DNA of 64,000 nt from Promethearchaeota archaeon (GTDB lineage Archaea; Asgardarchaeota; Lokiarchaeia; Sigynarchaeales; SOKP01), in assembly GCA_013375495.1 (NCBI GenBank), contig JABXKC010000014.1:1-64000 (forward strand), read 5' to 3'. The notes below the pieces were generated by a model. The model saw only the letters and a program-made list of their open reading frames with translations, was not told the DNA's origin and did no database searches. Shown piece after piece: positions 24,509 through 32,779 of this stretch; position 1 is the first letter of the stretch, and every line of letters begins with the position of its first letter. The position numbers and the translations under genes were made by a program.

Positions 24509-25450
24509 TTGAGATTTAAAAGGTTAAAGATAAGAGAAAATTCTATTAAAATCAGCCGTAGAATAGTTCAGATTTCTGCGTTTCTAGTTGTAAATTATAT
24601 TATTCTTGAGATATTTTTACCTATTAATCTTATAAGCTTAGAAGGAATCGTTAAAGTATTACCCATTCTAAACTCACCAAGAAATCCTCTTTCTAATGGA
24701 GCAGGAATTTTAGAATATATTTTCTTTTCTATGGCAGAAGGTAGTTTTCCATTTTTTCTTTTAGCAGTTTTAATTTTAGTATTGCTATTTACAAATAGGG
24801 TATTTTGTGGTTGGATATGTCCAATAGGTGCAATACAAGATATATGTGCTGCGATACCCACTAAAAAAAGAAAGTTCAAAATATCAACACACAAAACACT
24901 TCTCAACATCAAGTATGTCTTTGTAATCATTACAATAATTATTATTTTTCCCTTAGGGATTACAAAAAATGCAAATATATTATTTTACATTGATTTTAAA
25001 ACACAATTAGGTATATTCGCTGACCAACCAATAGGATTTTTCTCTTTATCGGAATTTATTTTTGTATTCTTTCCTGATGTAATTCAAAATGTTTTCTTAC
25101 CCGTACAATTTGGCGCATTAGAATTCGGAGGTTATGTCTTCTTGATTTTTTATTCTTTACTCATAATTCTATCGGTCTGGTATCCCCGGATTTATTGTAG
25201 ATATATTTGTCCATTTGCTGCTGTTTCTTCAGCAGTTACTGAATATTCATTTTTAAAATTAGCCAGAAATCCTGTACGATGTGTAGGTAGGTCAGAGTGT
25301 GGCATTTGTGAACAAGTTTGCCCAAAACAAATTAGAATTCTAGATGAACCGTTCGAGTTCTTCACAGGAAGTGGGGAGTGTAATTTCTGTTTAGAATGTA
25401 AAGAAAAGTGCCCTTACGATGCTGTATTAATAAAATTTGGAAATGTATAA
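24509..25450 (+). CDS. NapH/CcoG-like membrane 4Fe-4S protein
   Basis: Several transmembrane helices alternate with two CxxxCP loops (FCGWICPIGAIQD and YCRYICPFAAV), the pattern of NapH/NosR/CcoG-type polyferredoxins. The C-terminal cytosolic part has two 4Fe-4S binding sets: CGICEQVCP and CNFCLECKEKCP. Probable role: membrane-associated electron transfer, donor and acceptor unknown. TTG 24509 is preferred as start because the GTG at 24500 belongs to the GTGTGAT ribosome-binding site. The HD-domain gene downstream begins about 40 bases after the stop and could be co-transcribed. Confidence 0.85.
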   Translation: MRFKRLKIRENSIKISRRIVQISAFLVVNYIILEIFLPINLISLEGIVKVLPILNSPRNPLSNGAGILEYIFFSMAEGSFPFFLLAVLILVLLFTNRVFCGWICPIGAIQDICAAIPTKKRKFKISTHKTLLNIKYVFVIITIIIIFPLGITKNANILFYIDFKTQLGIFADQPIGFFSLSEFIFVFFPDVIQNVFLPVQFGALEFGGYVFLIFYSLLIILSVWYPRIYCRYICPFAAVSSAVTEYSFLKLARNPVRCVGRSECGICEQVCPKQIRILDEPFEFFTGSGECNFCLECKEKCPYDAVLIKFGNV

Positions 25451-25492
25451 GATATTCTTAATATTTCTATTCAAATACAAGTGAGTTATCGC

Positions 25493-26701
25493 GTGGATCC
25501 TAAAAACCTTAAAATTTATACCTTACATATGAGAAGAGATTCTGATATTGGCGAAAAAGCTATATCTGATTCTCAAGCTATAAGATATTACGAAGAAGAT
25601 GAAGAATCCGAAGTAGATATTAGACCCGCTTTTTTTAGAGATGTAGATCGCATCGTCCATAGTAAAGCATATGCGCGTTATATAGATAAAACCCAAGTAT
25701 TTTTTGGAATTAATAATGCGAATATTACGCATCGCTCCTTACATGTTATTCTTGTAGCCAGAATTGCCCGACAAATAGGGCGAATTTTAAAATTTAATAC
25801 TGATTTAATAGAGGCAATAGCTCTGAGTCATGATGTGGGACACTCGCCATTTGGACACTTAGGAGAAGCTATATTAAATGACATTAGTTTAAAAAATCGC
25901 ATGGGAGTTTTCAACCATAATGCTCAGGGCGTAAGATGGTTATCTCACCTTGAAAAAAGATTTCCCGATAAACCCGCAAAAGGTTTAAACCTAACCTTAC
26001 AAGTATTAGATGGCGTTCTTTGCCATGACGGTGAAGTTAACGAGAAAGAATTAAAACCTGTTTCATTAAATGGAAAAACTTGGGAAGATCACTTTGCAGA
26101 ATATCTTGAAAGTTTCAGTACAAATAAGATTAGAAGAATCCCCATGTCATACGAAGCTATTGCTGTGAGGTTTGCGGATTCCATTGCTTATATTGGGAGA
26201 GATATTGAAGACGCAATATTGTTGAAGTTAATTAAAAGGTCAGATATCCCTGAAAGTTGTAGAGATGTACTTGGCGATACTAATCGGAAAATAATGAAAA
26301 CACTTATAATGGATTTATTGAATACAAGTTTACATAGCAATAAAATCGGATACAGTGAACCTATCTTCGAAGCTTTCAAAGAATTAAAAATATTTAACTA
26401 TGACAAGATATACAGTCGAAGAGATATGTACAAAACCGAGAATTCTAAATCTTCTTACATTGAAAATTTGACTCAACAGTTTGAGCTGATTTTTGAAAGA
26501 TCGTTAGAAGATTTAGAAAATGAGAATCCTGACACACCAATTTTCAAAGACCACATAGAATACATAGACGATGAGAATTACTCAACTTATTATAAACCAA
26601 ATAGAGAACAAGGGAATTTAGCATTAATTGTTCGTGATTACATCGCAGGTATGAGCGATAAATATTTTCACGAGATTTTCACTCAGTTTAGATCTGATTA
26701 G
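25493..26701 (+). CDS. HD-domain dNTP triphosphohydrolase (dGTPase/SAMHD1-like)
   Basis: The HD metal site is complete: THRSLHVILVARIAR provides the first His, ALSHDVGHSPFGHLGE the HD pair and flanking histidines, and RFADSIAYIGRDIEDA the distal Asp. These are the hallmarks of deoxyguanosine triphosphohydrolases. NHNAQGVRWL is also conserved. Expected reaction: dNTP to deoxynucleoside plus triphosphate, for nucleotide pool control or defence. Start GTG 25493 follows AGTGAG; the GTG at 25481 that overlaps this site is less likely. About 403-406 residues. Confidence 0.88.
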   Translation: MDPKNLKIYTLHMRRDSDIGEKAISDSQAIRYYEEDEESEVDIRPAFFRDVDRIVHSKAYARYIDKTQVFFGINNANITHRSLHVILVARIARQIGRILKFNTDLIEAIALSHDVGHSPFGHLGEAILNDISLKNRMGVFNHNAQGVRWLSHLEKRFPDKPAKGLNLTLQVLDGVLCHDGEVNEKELKPVSLNGKTWEDHFAEYLESFSTNKIRRIPMSYEAIAVRFADSIAYIGRDIEDAILLKLIKRSDIPESCRDVLGDTNRKIMKTLIMDLLNTSLHSNKIGYSEPIFEAFKELKIFNYDKIYSRRDMYKTENSKSSYIENLTQQFELIFERSLEDLENENPDTPIFKDHIEYIDDENYSTYYKPNREQGNLALIVRDYIAGMSDKYFHEIFTQFRSD

Positions 26702-27158
26702 AAATAACTCCTTTCAATAGTTTGTTGTTCACTAATTTTACCAGAGGATTTATCTACAATTTGAGAAAATTTATTAATACTTACTATCACTTTATTATTG
26801 CTTTCATAACAGTTATTTAATAGGAGTCTTTATTCGAAATAGATCTTATCTTATTTATTCAAGTTTATATACTTTGTAAAACCAATTACTGAACTCGTTA
26901 CATTTTATCAAAAAGGATTACACAGGGAGGATCAAATTTTTTAGTTTACATAACGGGGTTTTGTTTTTTTCAGTCACGGGGTTTTAATACTCTCAGTTAG
27001 AAAAGTATTAAAAAAAACAAGAATTTTTTTTAGAATCCTCCTTGCAATAATGCTAGTGTAATCCAATAAATTATAAGGTTATACTCTAATAAAAATCTAT
27101 CTTTATTCAAATTTTATTTTTTTTCGAGTCCTATTAAAAAAAAAGTGTCTTGAGAGAA
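26702..27158. other. 457-base gene-free region upstream of tRNA-Gln
   Basis: No open frame worth calling. Very AT-rich, with runs of A and T. The only structure noted is a 10-base direct repeat ACGGGGTTTT at 26953-26962 and 26976-26985, standing out by its G-run. This region separates the HD-domain gene (plus strand) from the 3' end of the minus-strand tRNA, so it should also contain terminators for both. Confidence 0.4.
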
Positions 27159-27261
27159 TAGCCCGGCACGGAATTTCGATAAATGATTTAAATTCATTAA
27201 TTTTCGAACCGTGGTCCAGGGGTTCAGGGCCCCCGATGCTTGGCCACTACACCACCGGGCT
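27159..27261 (-). tRNA. tRNA-Gln (anticodon CTG) with about 30-nt T-loop insertion (intron)
   Basis: On the minus strand AGCCCGG (27261-27255) pairs with CCGGGCT (27166-27160), then discriminator A27159. The AGCCCGGTGGTGTAG start is typical of archaeal tRNA-Gln. The anticodon stem GGGGG/CCCCT encloses CCCTGAA, giving anticodon CTG but C at position 33 instead of the near-universal U. The T stem CACGG (27213-27209) and CCGTG (27171-27167) enclose 37 bases (27208-27172) instead of 7. The extra 30 bases can fold: TCGA pairs with TCGA near the T stem and AATGA with TCATT beyond, a relaxed bulge-helix-bulge. The splice sites cannot be fixed by eye. Confidence 0.88.
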
Positions 27262-27349
27262 AAATTTCTTGATTTGATATGAAAATTAATCATATAAATT
27301 TATTATTGATTATAATTTTAACTGTTTTTATCGATTCAAAATAACAGAT

Positions 27350-27715
27350 TTATCCCGTCCTTTTAATAATGTGATATCCAAACTTAGATTTAACTGGTTG
27401 AGATATTTCTCCGATTTTTAATTTAGTACAAGCGTCCCAAAATTCTGGTACCATATCACCCTTAGAAAATTCTCCGAGGTTTCCTCCCCTTTTTTTACTC
27501 GAACAGGTGGAAAACTGGCGTGCTAAAGTATCAAAATTTTCTCCCGCTTGTACATCTTCGTATATTTCTTGAGCTCTGTTAAATTTGTCAACTAAAATAT
27601 GACTCGCTTTAACTTTTCCTCCACGAATAGGAGATCCTCCTGTTTTTGAACCTTTCGAAAAGGTTCCTTTGCTTTCATACCCTTTACCATATTTATTTTT
27701 ACCCATTATAAACAC
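27350..27715 (-). CDS. Parvulin-type peptidyl-prolyl isomerase
   Basis: A 121-residue PpiC-type rotamase. After a basic Gly/Lys/Ser-rich leader of about 33 residues, the parvulin core is intact: KASHILVD, then FDTLARQFSTCSSKKRGGNLGEF, KGDMVPEFWDACTKLKIGEIS and FGYHIIKR with the two conserved histidines. The leader is not a signal peptide, so the enzyme is cytosolic. GGTG lies 6 bases before the ATG. It could form an operon with no neighbour; the upstream polyferredoxin gene ends 11 bases before it, so the two are probably co-transcribed. Confidence 0.92.
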   Translation of the reverse strand: MFIMGKNKYGKGYESKGTFSKGSKTGGSPIRGGKVKASHILVDKFNRAQEIYEDVQAGENFDTLARQFSTCSSKKRGGNLGEFSKGDMVPEFWDACTKLKIGEISQPVKSKFGYHIIKRTG

Positions 27716-27726
27716 CTAATTAGTAT

Positions 27727-28839
27727 TTATTCTATACCTTTATCCTTTCTTCTTAATTCTGCTCTTTTATCCATAATTTTTAAGAATAAATGTTGAGATG
27801 TTTCTGGAGGTATTAGTTCATTTTCTTTCTTTTGAAGATTAATTGCTTCTTCTGGGCAACTAACTACACAGTTACCACACCCTATGCATAGAGATTTATC
27901 CACAATTGCAATATTATCTTCTATTTGAATAGCATTCATAATACATCTCTCAATACATGTTTCACATCCCATGCATAAATCAGAATCAACTTCAGCGTAG
28001 TAGTTTGAAGTTATAAGTTCCCAAGGGCGATCAAGCTTTTTAAGGTTTGTTAATAAATCACAACAAGAACAACAGCAACAAATATAAGAAGGTCGTTTAG
28101 AATTTCCGGGTTGAATCACTAATCCCTCTTCTTGTGCTTGTTCAATAATCGAAAAAGCTTCATCTTTTGAAATAATATGGCCATACCCCCGATTAACAGC
28201 GTTTAAAGCAGAATTATTTACGGTAAAACAGCGTTCTGACATTGAATTACAGGATTTACTTAGAAGGTCATACCCTTTATGACATATACATGGAGACACT
28301 GCGATTTTTTCGGCACCTTCAAATATATTCTTCAATTCATCATAAGTAGCAATGTTATGGTCTGGAGAAATACTTTTTTCAACTGGAATAGTACGAAGTT
28401 GGTTTATTTTTGTGCATGTAAATTCATCTCTAAAAGCTTCTTCCATATATTGTTCGAAATCTTCATAAAATTCTTTAGTAATTCGTTTTACTTGGTATTC
28501 ATACATTCCCACTGCTAACGGTGAATTCTGATACAAAATCTCATCAGTTCCATCCTCTTTTTTCAAAAGAATTCTTCTAATCCCTCCTTTAATAAACATA
28601 ATCTCCAATAGCTTCTCTAATTGTTCAAGAGTTATCCCTAGTTTCTTAACGCGACGATAAATTTTTTTAATAGGTTCAGGAATAAATCTCATATTCAAAG
28701 CGATCTCTGCTTCTCTCGGAGAAAAAAAGAATTTCAGAATTCTTATTTCAACTCCTGATTCTGTTGCAGGATAGCCAATAGGTAATGTGTCAAGATGTTG
28801 CTGTAATTTTCTATAAATATCAGATTTTACTTGATTCAA
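27727..28839 (-). CDS. Fe-S protein with C-terminal 2[4Fe-4S] ferredoxin domain
   Basis: The C-terminal quarter holds two classical clusters, CMGCETCIERC and CIGCGNCVVSCPEEA. Upstream are further cysteine motifs, CICHKGYDLL with a later C..MSERC, and a striking CCCCSCCD. Such multi-Cys reductase-like proteins occur widely in anaerobic bacteria and archaea but are poorly characterised. The N-terminal 130 residues include a helical region like winged-helix DNA-binding segments (KKLGITLEQLEKLLEIMF). It probably handles electrons; partner unknown. TTG 28839 follows GAGTGA. The parvulin gene follows by 11 bases. Confidence 0.8.
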   Translation of the reverse strand: MNQVKSDIYRKLQQHLDTLPIGYPATESGVEIRILKFFFSPREAEIALNMRFIPEPIKKIYRRVKKLGITLEQLEKLLEIMFIKGGIRRILLKKEDGTDEILYQNSPLAVGMYEYQVKRITKEFYEDFEQYMEEAFRDEFTCTKINQLRTIPVEKSISPDHNIATYDELKNIFEGAEKIAVSPCICHKGYDLLSKSCNSMSERCFTVNNSALNAVNRGYGHIISKDEAFSIIEQAQEEGLVIQPGNSKRPSYICCCCSCCDLLTNLKKLDRPWELITSNYYAEVDSDLCMGCETCIERCIMNAIQIEDNIAIVDKSLCIGCGNCVVSCPEEAINLQKKENELIPPETSQHLFLKIMDKRAELRRKDKGIE

Positions 28840-28971
28840 GCTTTAATTCACTCAAAATCTCGAAATAATAATTATAATAATAGGAATAAAATTAAGAATT
28901 AAAATTAATTTTATGGTAATTAAAAATTAAACAATACTAAAATAATCAAGAAAGATGAAACGATAAAATAC

Positions 28972-29400
28972 TTAATTTATAATCAAGTATCTAAAATTCT
29001 TTATTTCTTTAATTCCATTTATTTCCACTACGATGTTCTGAAATTCTTGAATCTCTCCTTCAAATATCATAAAGATTATAAGATTTTCACCTTGGAAATG
29101 TTGGTTTTTGTTTACAACCTGCTCTTTGTATTTGTTCTCGATTTTATTTAGTCTTCTCTGCACACTTGGATCGTGAGGAGCAACAATTATCAAATTGCCA
29201 ACAATTGTTTTAACAACTGAGCCTATGGCTCCATAAGTTTCCAAATTAGAAATCTCAATATCCGACATTAACCGTAATAAGGCATCTCTTATCAACTTGG
29301 ATTTATTTTCGTATTGATTTTTGGAAACTAATTTGTTAATAAATTGCTTTAAACTTTCATTGATAGAAAAACTAATAATAGGACTCATTTGAATAGTCAA
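28972..29400 (-). CDS. NikR-like ribbon-helix-helix regulator with degenerate metal site
   Basis: Residues about 5-50 (ISFSINESLKQFINKLV, then SKLIRDALLRLM) are a ribbon-helix-helix domain. The rest (GNLIIVAPHDPSVQRRLNKIE, then ENLIIFMIFEGEIQEFQNIV and GIKEIKNFRYLI) follows the ACT-like tetramerisation domain of NikR. NikR binds nickel through three His and one Cys in H-x-H...C; here the corresponding stretch is QHFQGENLIIF, leaving at most one of these ligands. So it is a NikR-fold regulator that probably senses something else or nothing. The start is TTG 29400 or ATG 29388. Confidence 0.75.
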   Translation of the reverse strand: MTIQMSPIISFSINESLKQFINKLVSKNQYENKSKLIRDALLRLMSDIEISNLETYGAIGSVVKTIVGNLIIVAPHDPSVQRRLNKIENKYKEQVVNKNQHFQGENLIIFMIFEGEIQEFQNIVVEINGIKEIKNFRYLIIN

Positions 29401-29463
29401 CTCTTTTTATTTCTTATTAATATATTTCATTACTACATTTATAAATATATTTAGCATAAAAAT

Positions 29464-31836
29464 TTATAATTTGATGGCTCGACTAATGACATTATTGAAC
29501 TTTTCAATGTCATTAACCAATTTATCAGCGTGTTCATCGCTGATTTTATCGTCCTTGCCATATTTATTCAATTCTGTCAACCAATATTCAATTCTTCCTA
29601 AGATTGCTTCGTTATCACCTAGAATTTTTCTTACCCTAACAAATGTATCATGTAATTTATTTCGAATATTCTGCGCTTTCCATCGTAACATGCAATAATC
29701 TGAAACTTCAGCAAGATTCTGAGTAATAGCCATTACATCAATGGTTCTTTCCCTTTCTTCAGATTTAATCTTCCGGATTATATTTATTTGCTCGAATAAT
29801 AATTCAATCACTTTAGCTAGAAATCCTGTAAGTTGTCCTGGATTTCCGCACCAGACTCTTACTTCTAAAGACTGACTCGTTTCGGAAACGTAGACTCTTG
29901 TTATTATTCTCCCGCCTGTTACTTTTGCTTCAGAACAAAACCACGCTTCAGCTTCATAATTTCCTTTGGCGTCAGAACCTTCGTGAGAAGTGACAGCGCT
30001 CGTATCAAAATTTTTCAAAGTACGGATCGCTGCTCTAAATGCCAATCTCGGATCTAAATCAGCGATTAAGAACGCGCGTGCATCGTTTCCTAGTGTTTGA
30101 ATTGCAGTTTGGCAGTCTTCTATGGTACTCATCGAGGTGCACACTAAAGGACATTTTATTTGAATTTCTTTTTTCCGTATATGAAGCGTGTGTTTAGTGC
30201 CCTGGGCATCCTTGTAAATAACATCGCCGCCAACATTGGATATTCCGCATTGTTTAGGCTCAAGATAAAAATCTACGCCTCTACTATTATTAGCTTCAAT
30301 AACAGGAATGTTAATTAATGGTTGTTTAAGTTTGTAGCTTGAAGGAGCATCTAGGATTACTTTAACATTATTTATTGCCATACTACTCAAGTTACGTACT
30401 ACAATTTTCATGTGTACTTGCCCGCCTTCAAAATCGTAGTCCCTTACGACTTCAATTTTACCTTCTTCAATAGGTTCAGCTTTTTTTTGCTTTGTCCGAG
30501 GTGATCCTGCTGAAGTGCGAGGAACACTATATGCCGTAAACATCCTTTTTCCTAAGTCGATATAACCATCAATATCTCCATTACTAATTAATTGGGCAAG
30601 ATGTTCCTCTATACTTGACTCAGTGACGCCCAATCGATTTGATAACTCTCTCAAAGGCATTGTTCTATAAGCTCTAGCAATTTCTTTTATTTTTGTCTCC
30701 AGATATTTTCGGGTCATAAATTCTCTACGCTGAGTAAAGAGGCCTTTAACTTTTCCAGATTTTATTAGTTCGTGCAGGCTTTTTCTCGCTAATTCCACTG
30801 CGATTTTGAGCTTTTTTGCTAGGCTAGATAATTCATATAATCCTACTTCCTTAGAATATTCCTTAATTTCTTTATAAATTTTGTCAGAAGTGATAATTTC
30901 GTTTCCGCGATCGGCAAAAAAGCCGTTAATGGCATTTAACCTCATCAAATTAACGCAGAAAGATTTTGCTAACTCTGTTGGTATATCGAAAACTTCTGAA
31001 AGTTTAGCTAGTGAAATTCTTCCCTTTTTATTTATTTCTTCTACCAATTGGTCCATTATATATTTTTGAGAATAGTAGAATTGCTTAGTTTGTGAAAACG
31101 AACCTTTAATTTGGAATTGACTAATTAGTTTATAAATTACTTTGATCGCTGCTTCAGAACTCATATCAAGCATTACAGCCAAATCAGCAACTTTCATAAT
31201 TCCCTCATTTTGAATTTTTGAAAGAATTTTCTCCCTGATTTCATATGAGATATAATAAAATATTTGGTTCTTCTGATCAACTATGCCGTATATTCGATCC
31301 TCATCGATATATTGATTAATTAATTTTACCATTTGTTGAGCGTTTATTTTAAAAGATTCTATAATTGTTGAGAAGTTAGTAATTGAGGCTCTTTTTAGAA
31401 ATTCTAAAAAACAGTTTGGACAAATATCCTTTCCAATTATCCTTTTTAATGTCCTACGACATAAGTTAAGCCTATACCCTTGAATTAATTTATATTTTGT
31501 TGCTTCTCTGGCCAGTTGCTCTTTAGTTGGAAAAAATAAACCCGGAGATTTTGAATAGGAATTCCAAGTACAAGTTTCATCTGTGCACTCTAAATAATAT
31601 TGTCCAGATGATAATCTCTCTAGTCTTAAAAGGGATTCACACTCTGGGCATTTGCTATTTTCGATAACAGTACACTTATAAAATTTTTCAGCAGCACTTG
31701 CTTTTGAATAGTGTACCTCGTGCTTCTTACAATACCAACTCTCAGTAGTTGCCATATGGTGGATGCAAAAACTCGAATTGCATTTCTCACATGTAAAAGA
31801 AATGTTTTGGTTTTCGCAGAATTTGCAATCAACCAT
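29464..31836 (-). CDS. Zinc-finger protein with tandem winged helices resembling UFL1
   Basis: A 790-residue composite. Residues 1-45 are an AN1/B-box-like zinc finger (CKFC, CEKC, FCIHH, CKKH); 63-90 are a zinc ribbon (CPEC...CTDETC). Residues about 145-435 hold four or five consecutive winged-helix units, of which 255-325 (QLVEEINKKGRISLAKLSEV and following) resemble the PCI/winged-helix region of the eukaryotic UFM1 E3 ligase UFL1. After a linker with basic and Pro residues (438-460), residues 470-560 look like an immunoglobulin-type or adaptin-ear beta domain, then a compact alpha/beta segment and a helical C-terminus. Probably an Asgard eukaryotic-signature protein. No UFM1 or E2 gene is adjacent. 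Confidence 0.6.
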   Translation of the reverse strand: MVDCKFCENQNISFTCEKCNSSFCIHHMATTESWYCKKHEVHYSKASAAEKFYKCTVIENSKCPECESLLRLERLSSGQYYLECTDETCTWNSYSKSPGLFFPTKEQLAREATKYKLIQGYRLNLCRRTLKRIIGKDICPNCFLEFLKRASITNFSTIIESFKINAQQMVKLINQYIDEDRIYGIVDQKNQIFYYISYEIREKILSKIQNEGIMKVADLAVMLDMSSEAAIKVIYKLISQFQIKGSFSQTKQFYYSQKYIMDQLVEEINKKGRISLAKLSEVFDIPTELAKSFCVNLMRLNAINGFFADRGNEIITSDKIYKEIKEYSKEVGLYELSSLAKKLKIAVELARKSLHELIKSGKVKGLFTQRREFMTRKYLETKIKEIARAYRTMPLRELSNRLGVTESSIEEHLAQLISNGDIDGYIDLGKRMFTAYSVPRTSAGSPRTKQKKAEPIEEGKIEVVRDYDFEGGQVHMKIVVRNLSSMAINNVKVILDAPSSYKLKQPLINIPVIEANNSRGVDFYLEPKQCGISNVGGDVIYKDAQGTKHTLHIRKKEIQIKCPLVCTSMSTIEDCQTAIQTLGNDARAFLIADLDPRLAFRAAIRTLKNFDTSAVTSHEGSDAKGNYEAEAWFCSEAKVTGGRIITRVYVSETSQSLEVRVWCGNPGQLTGFLAKVIELLFEQINIIRKIKSEERERTIDVMAITQNLAEVSDYCMLRWKAQNIRNKLHDTFVRVRKILGDNEAILGRIEYWLTELNKYGKDDKISDEHADKLVNDIEKFNNVISRAIKL

Positions 31837-32001
31837 TATTTGCTTTTCTCCATCATTGATGTAAGATATAATTAGTTATAATATATATGAAAATACTGAT
31901 ATAAATTATTTTATGAGACCAATATTGATTCTTTTGAATTATTAATGGGTTTTTAATTTTGTGATTAAAATCCAAAATGCTGTTAGTTGCTTGCATAGGG
32001 G

Positions 32002-32712
32002 CTAAAAACTTTCTACTGGAAACACAGAAATTCGGAAAAATGAGAGTAACATAACCATAGTATTAAAAACGACTATGATTAGGATCATGATATAGAAAAT
32101 AGTGTTTTTTCTGTCTTTTTTTGTCTTCACAATTAGGGAACTACCTTGTTTGGCAAGAGCAAGGGGAAATAATCCCACAAAAGTACCTAAAGAAAAATAA
32201 AATACAACTAAAAACCCTTCTATAAATCCATACCCAAGAGATAGCTGAACTGATTGCGAATATATAATTAATTCAAATATACAAGGTGCAAATCCCGCTA
32301 ATATTCCAAAAAAATAAGGTGTTTTCTTTAATTCCCAATCCAAACTTGGAATATCCTTAGAATATTTAGAGTGAGGCAAATAATCTCTTCTTGTGATAAA
32401 AAATAAAAGAAATATACCCGCAAACATAGAAGTAAAAGCTCCAAAAAAATTGATAACAAACGGGTCAGGAATATAAGCAGGGAAGACAAATCTAGGTACT
32501 TGTGTAATAAATACCGATACCGATGCAATGATCATATTAGCTGTAATTAATCCCAACCCATAAAGTGCTAAAATGTATATGCTCCTTTTAGGAGTTTTAG
32601 CGATACCTAAAGACCAGAAAAAGAAGATAGCTTTATCTTCGCAAGGAATGGCTGTGTGTAATATTCCCAGTAAAAATGTTGGCATAAAAATAATAAAATA
32701 TTCTTGAACCAT
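32002..32712 (-). CDS. Membrane protein, TauE/UreH/NicO-like
   Basis: A 236-residue protein with about six hydrophobic helices. Two loop motifs recur in transporter families of the LysE/CcdA/NicO type: GILHTAIPCEDKAIFFF near the N-terminus and GILAGFAPCIFELIIY in the second half, each with a Pro-Cys pair. This resembles proteins annotated as sulfite exporter TauE/UreH-like or cytochrome-biogenesis CcdA-like. Substrate unknown. It is upstream of nothing on the same strand within 1 kb except the glycosyltransferase pair. Confidence 0.55.
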   Translation of the reverse strand: MVQEYFIIFMPTFLLGILHTAIPCEDKAIFFFWSLGIAKTPKRSIYILALYGLGLITANMIIASVSVFITQVPRFVFPAYIPDPFVINFFGAFTSMFAGIFLLFFITRRDYLPHSKYSKDIPSLDWELKKTPYFFGILAGFAPCIFELIIYSQSVQLSLGYGFIEGFLVVFYFSLGTFVGLFPLALAKQGSSLIVKTKKDRKNTIFYIMILIIVVFNTMVMLLSFFRISVFPVESF

Positions 32713-32779
32713 TGTCTATTGGATTGGTGTTAATTTTCTAAATTTATTTAATGATCGTTTTAACTTTATTTAACTGTAA

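Noticed and set aside
26953..26985. Mobile-element terminal repeats
   Set aside because: The ACGGGGTTTT pair is only 10 bases, direct and 23 bases apart; no transposase is present.
27214..27237. Reading the tRNA anticodon as GAA (Phe) by placing T33 at the only T of the loop
   Set aside because: That shift breaks the anticodon stem; GGGGG/CCCCT fixes the loop as CCCTGAA, and the body matches tRNA-Gln.
29464..31836. A complete UFM1 ligation operon
   Set aside because: No UFM1-like, E1 or E2 gene in the window; only the winged-helix part of this protein resembles UFL1.
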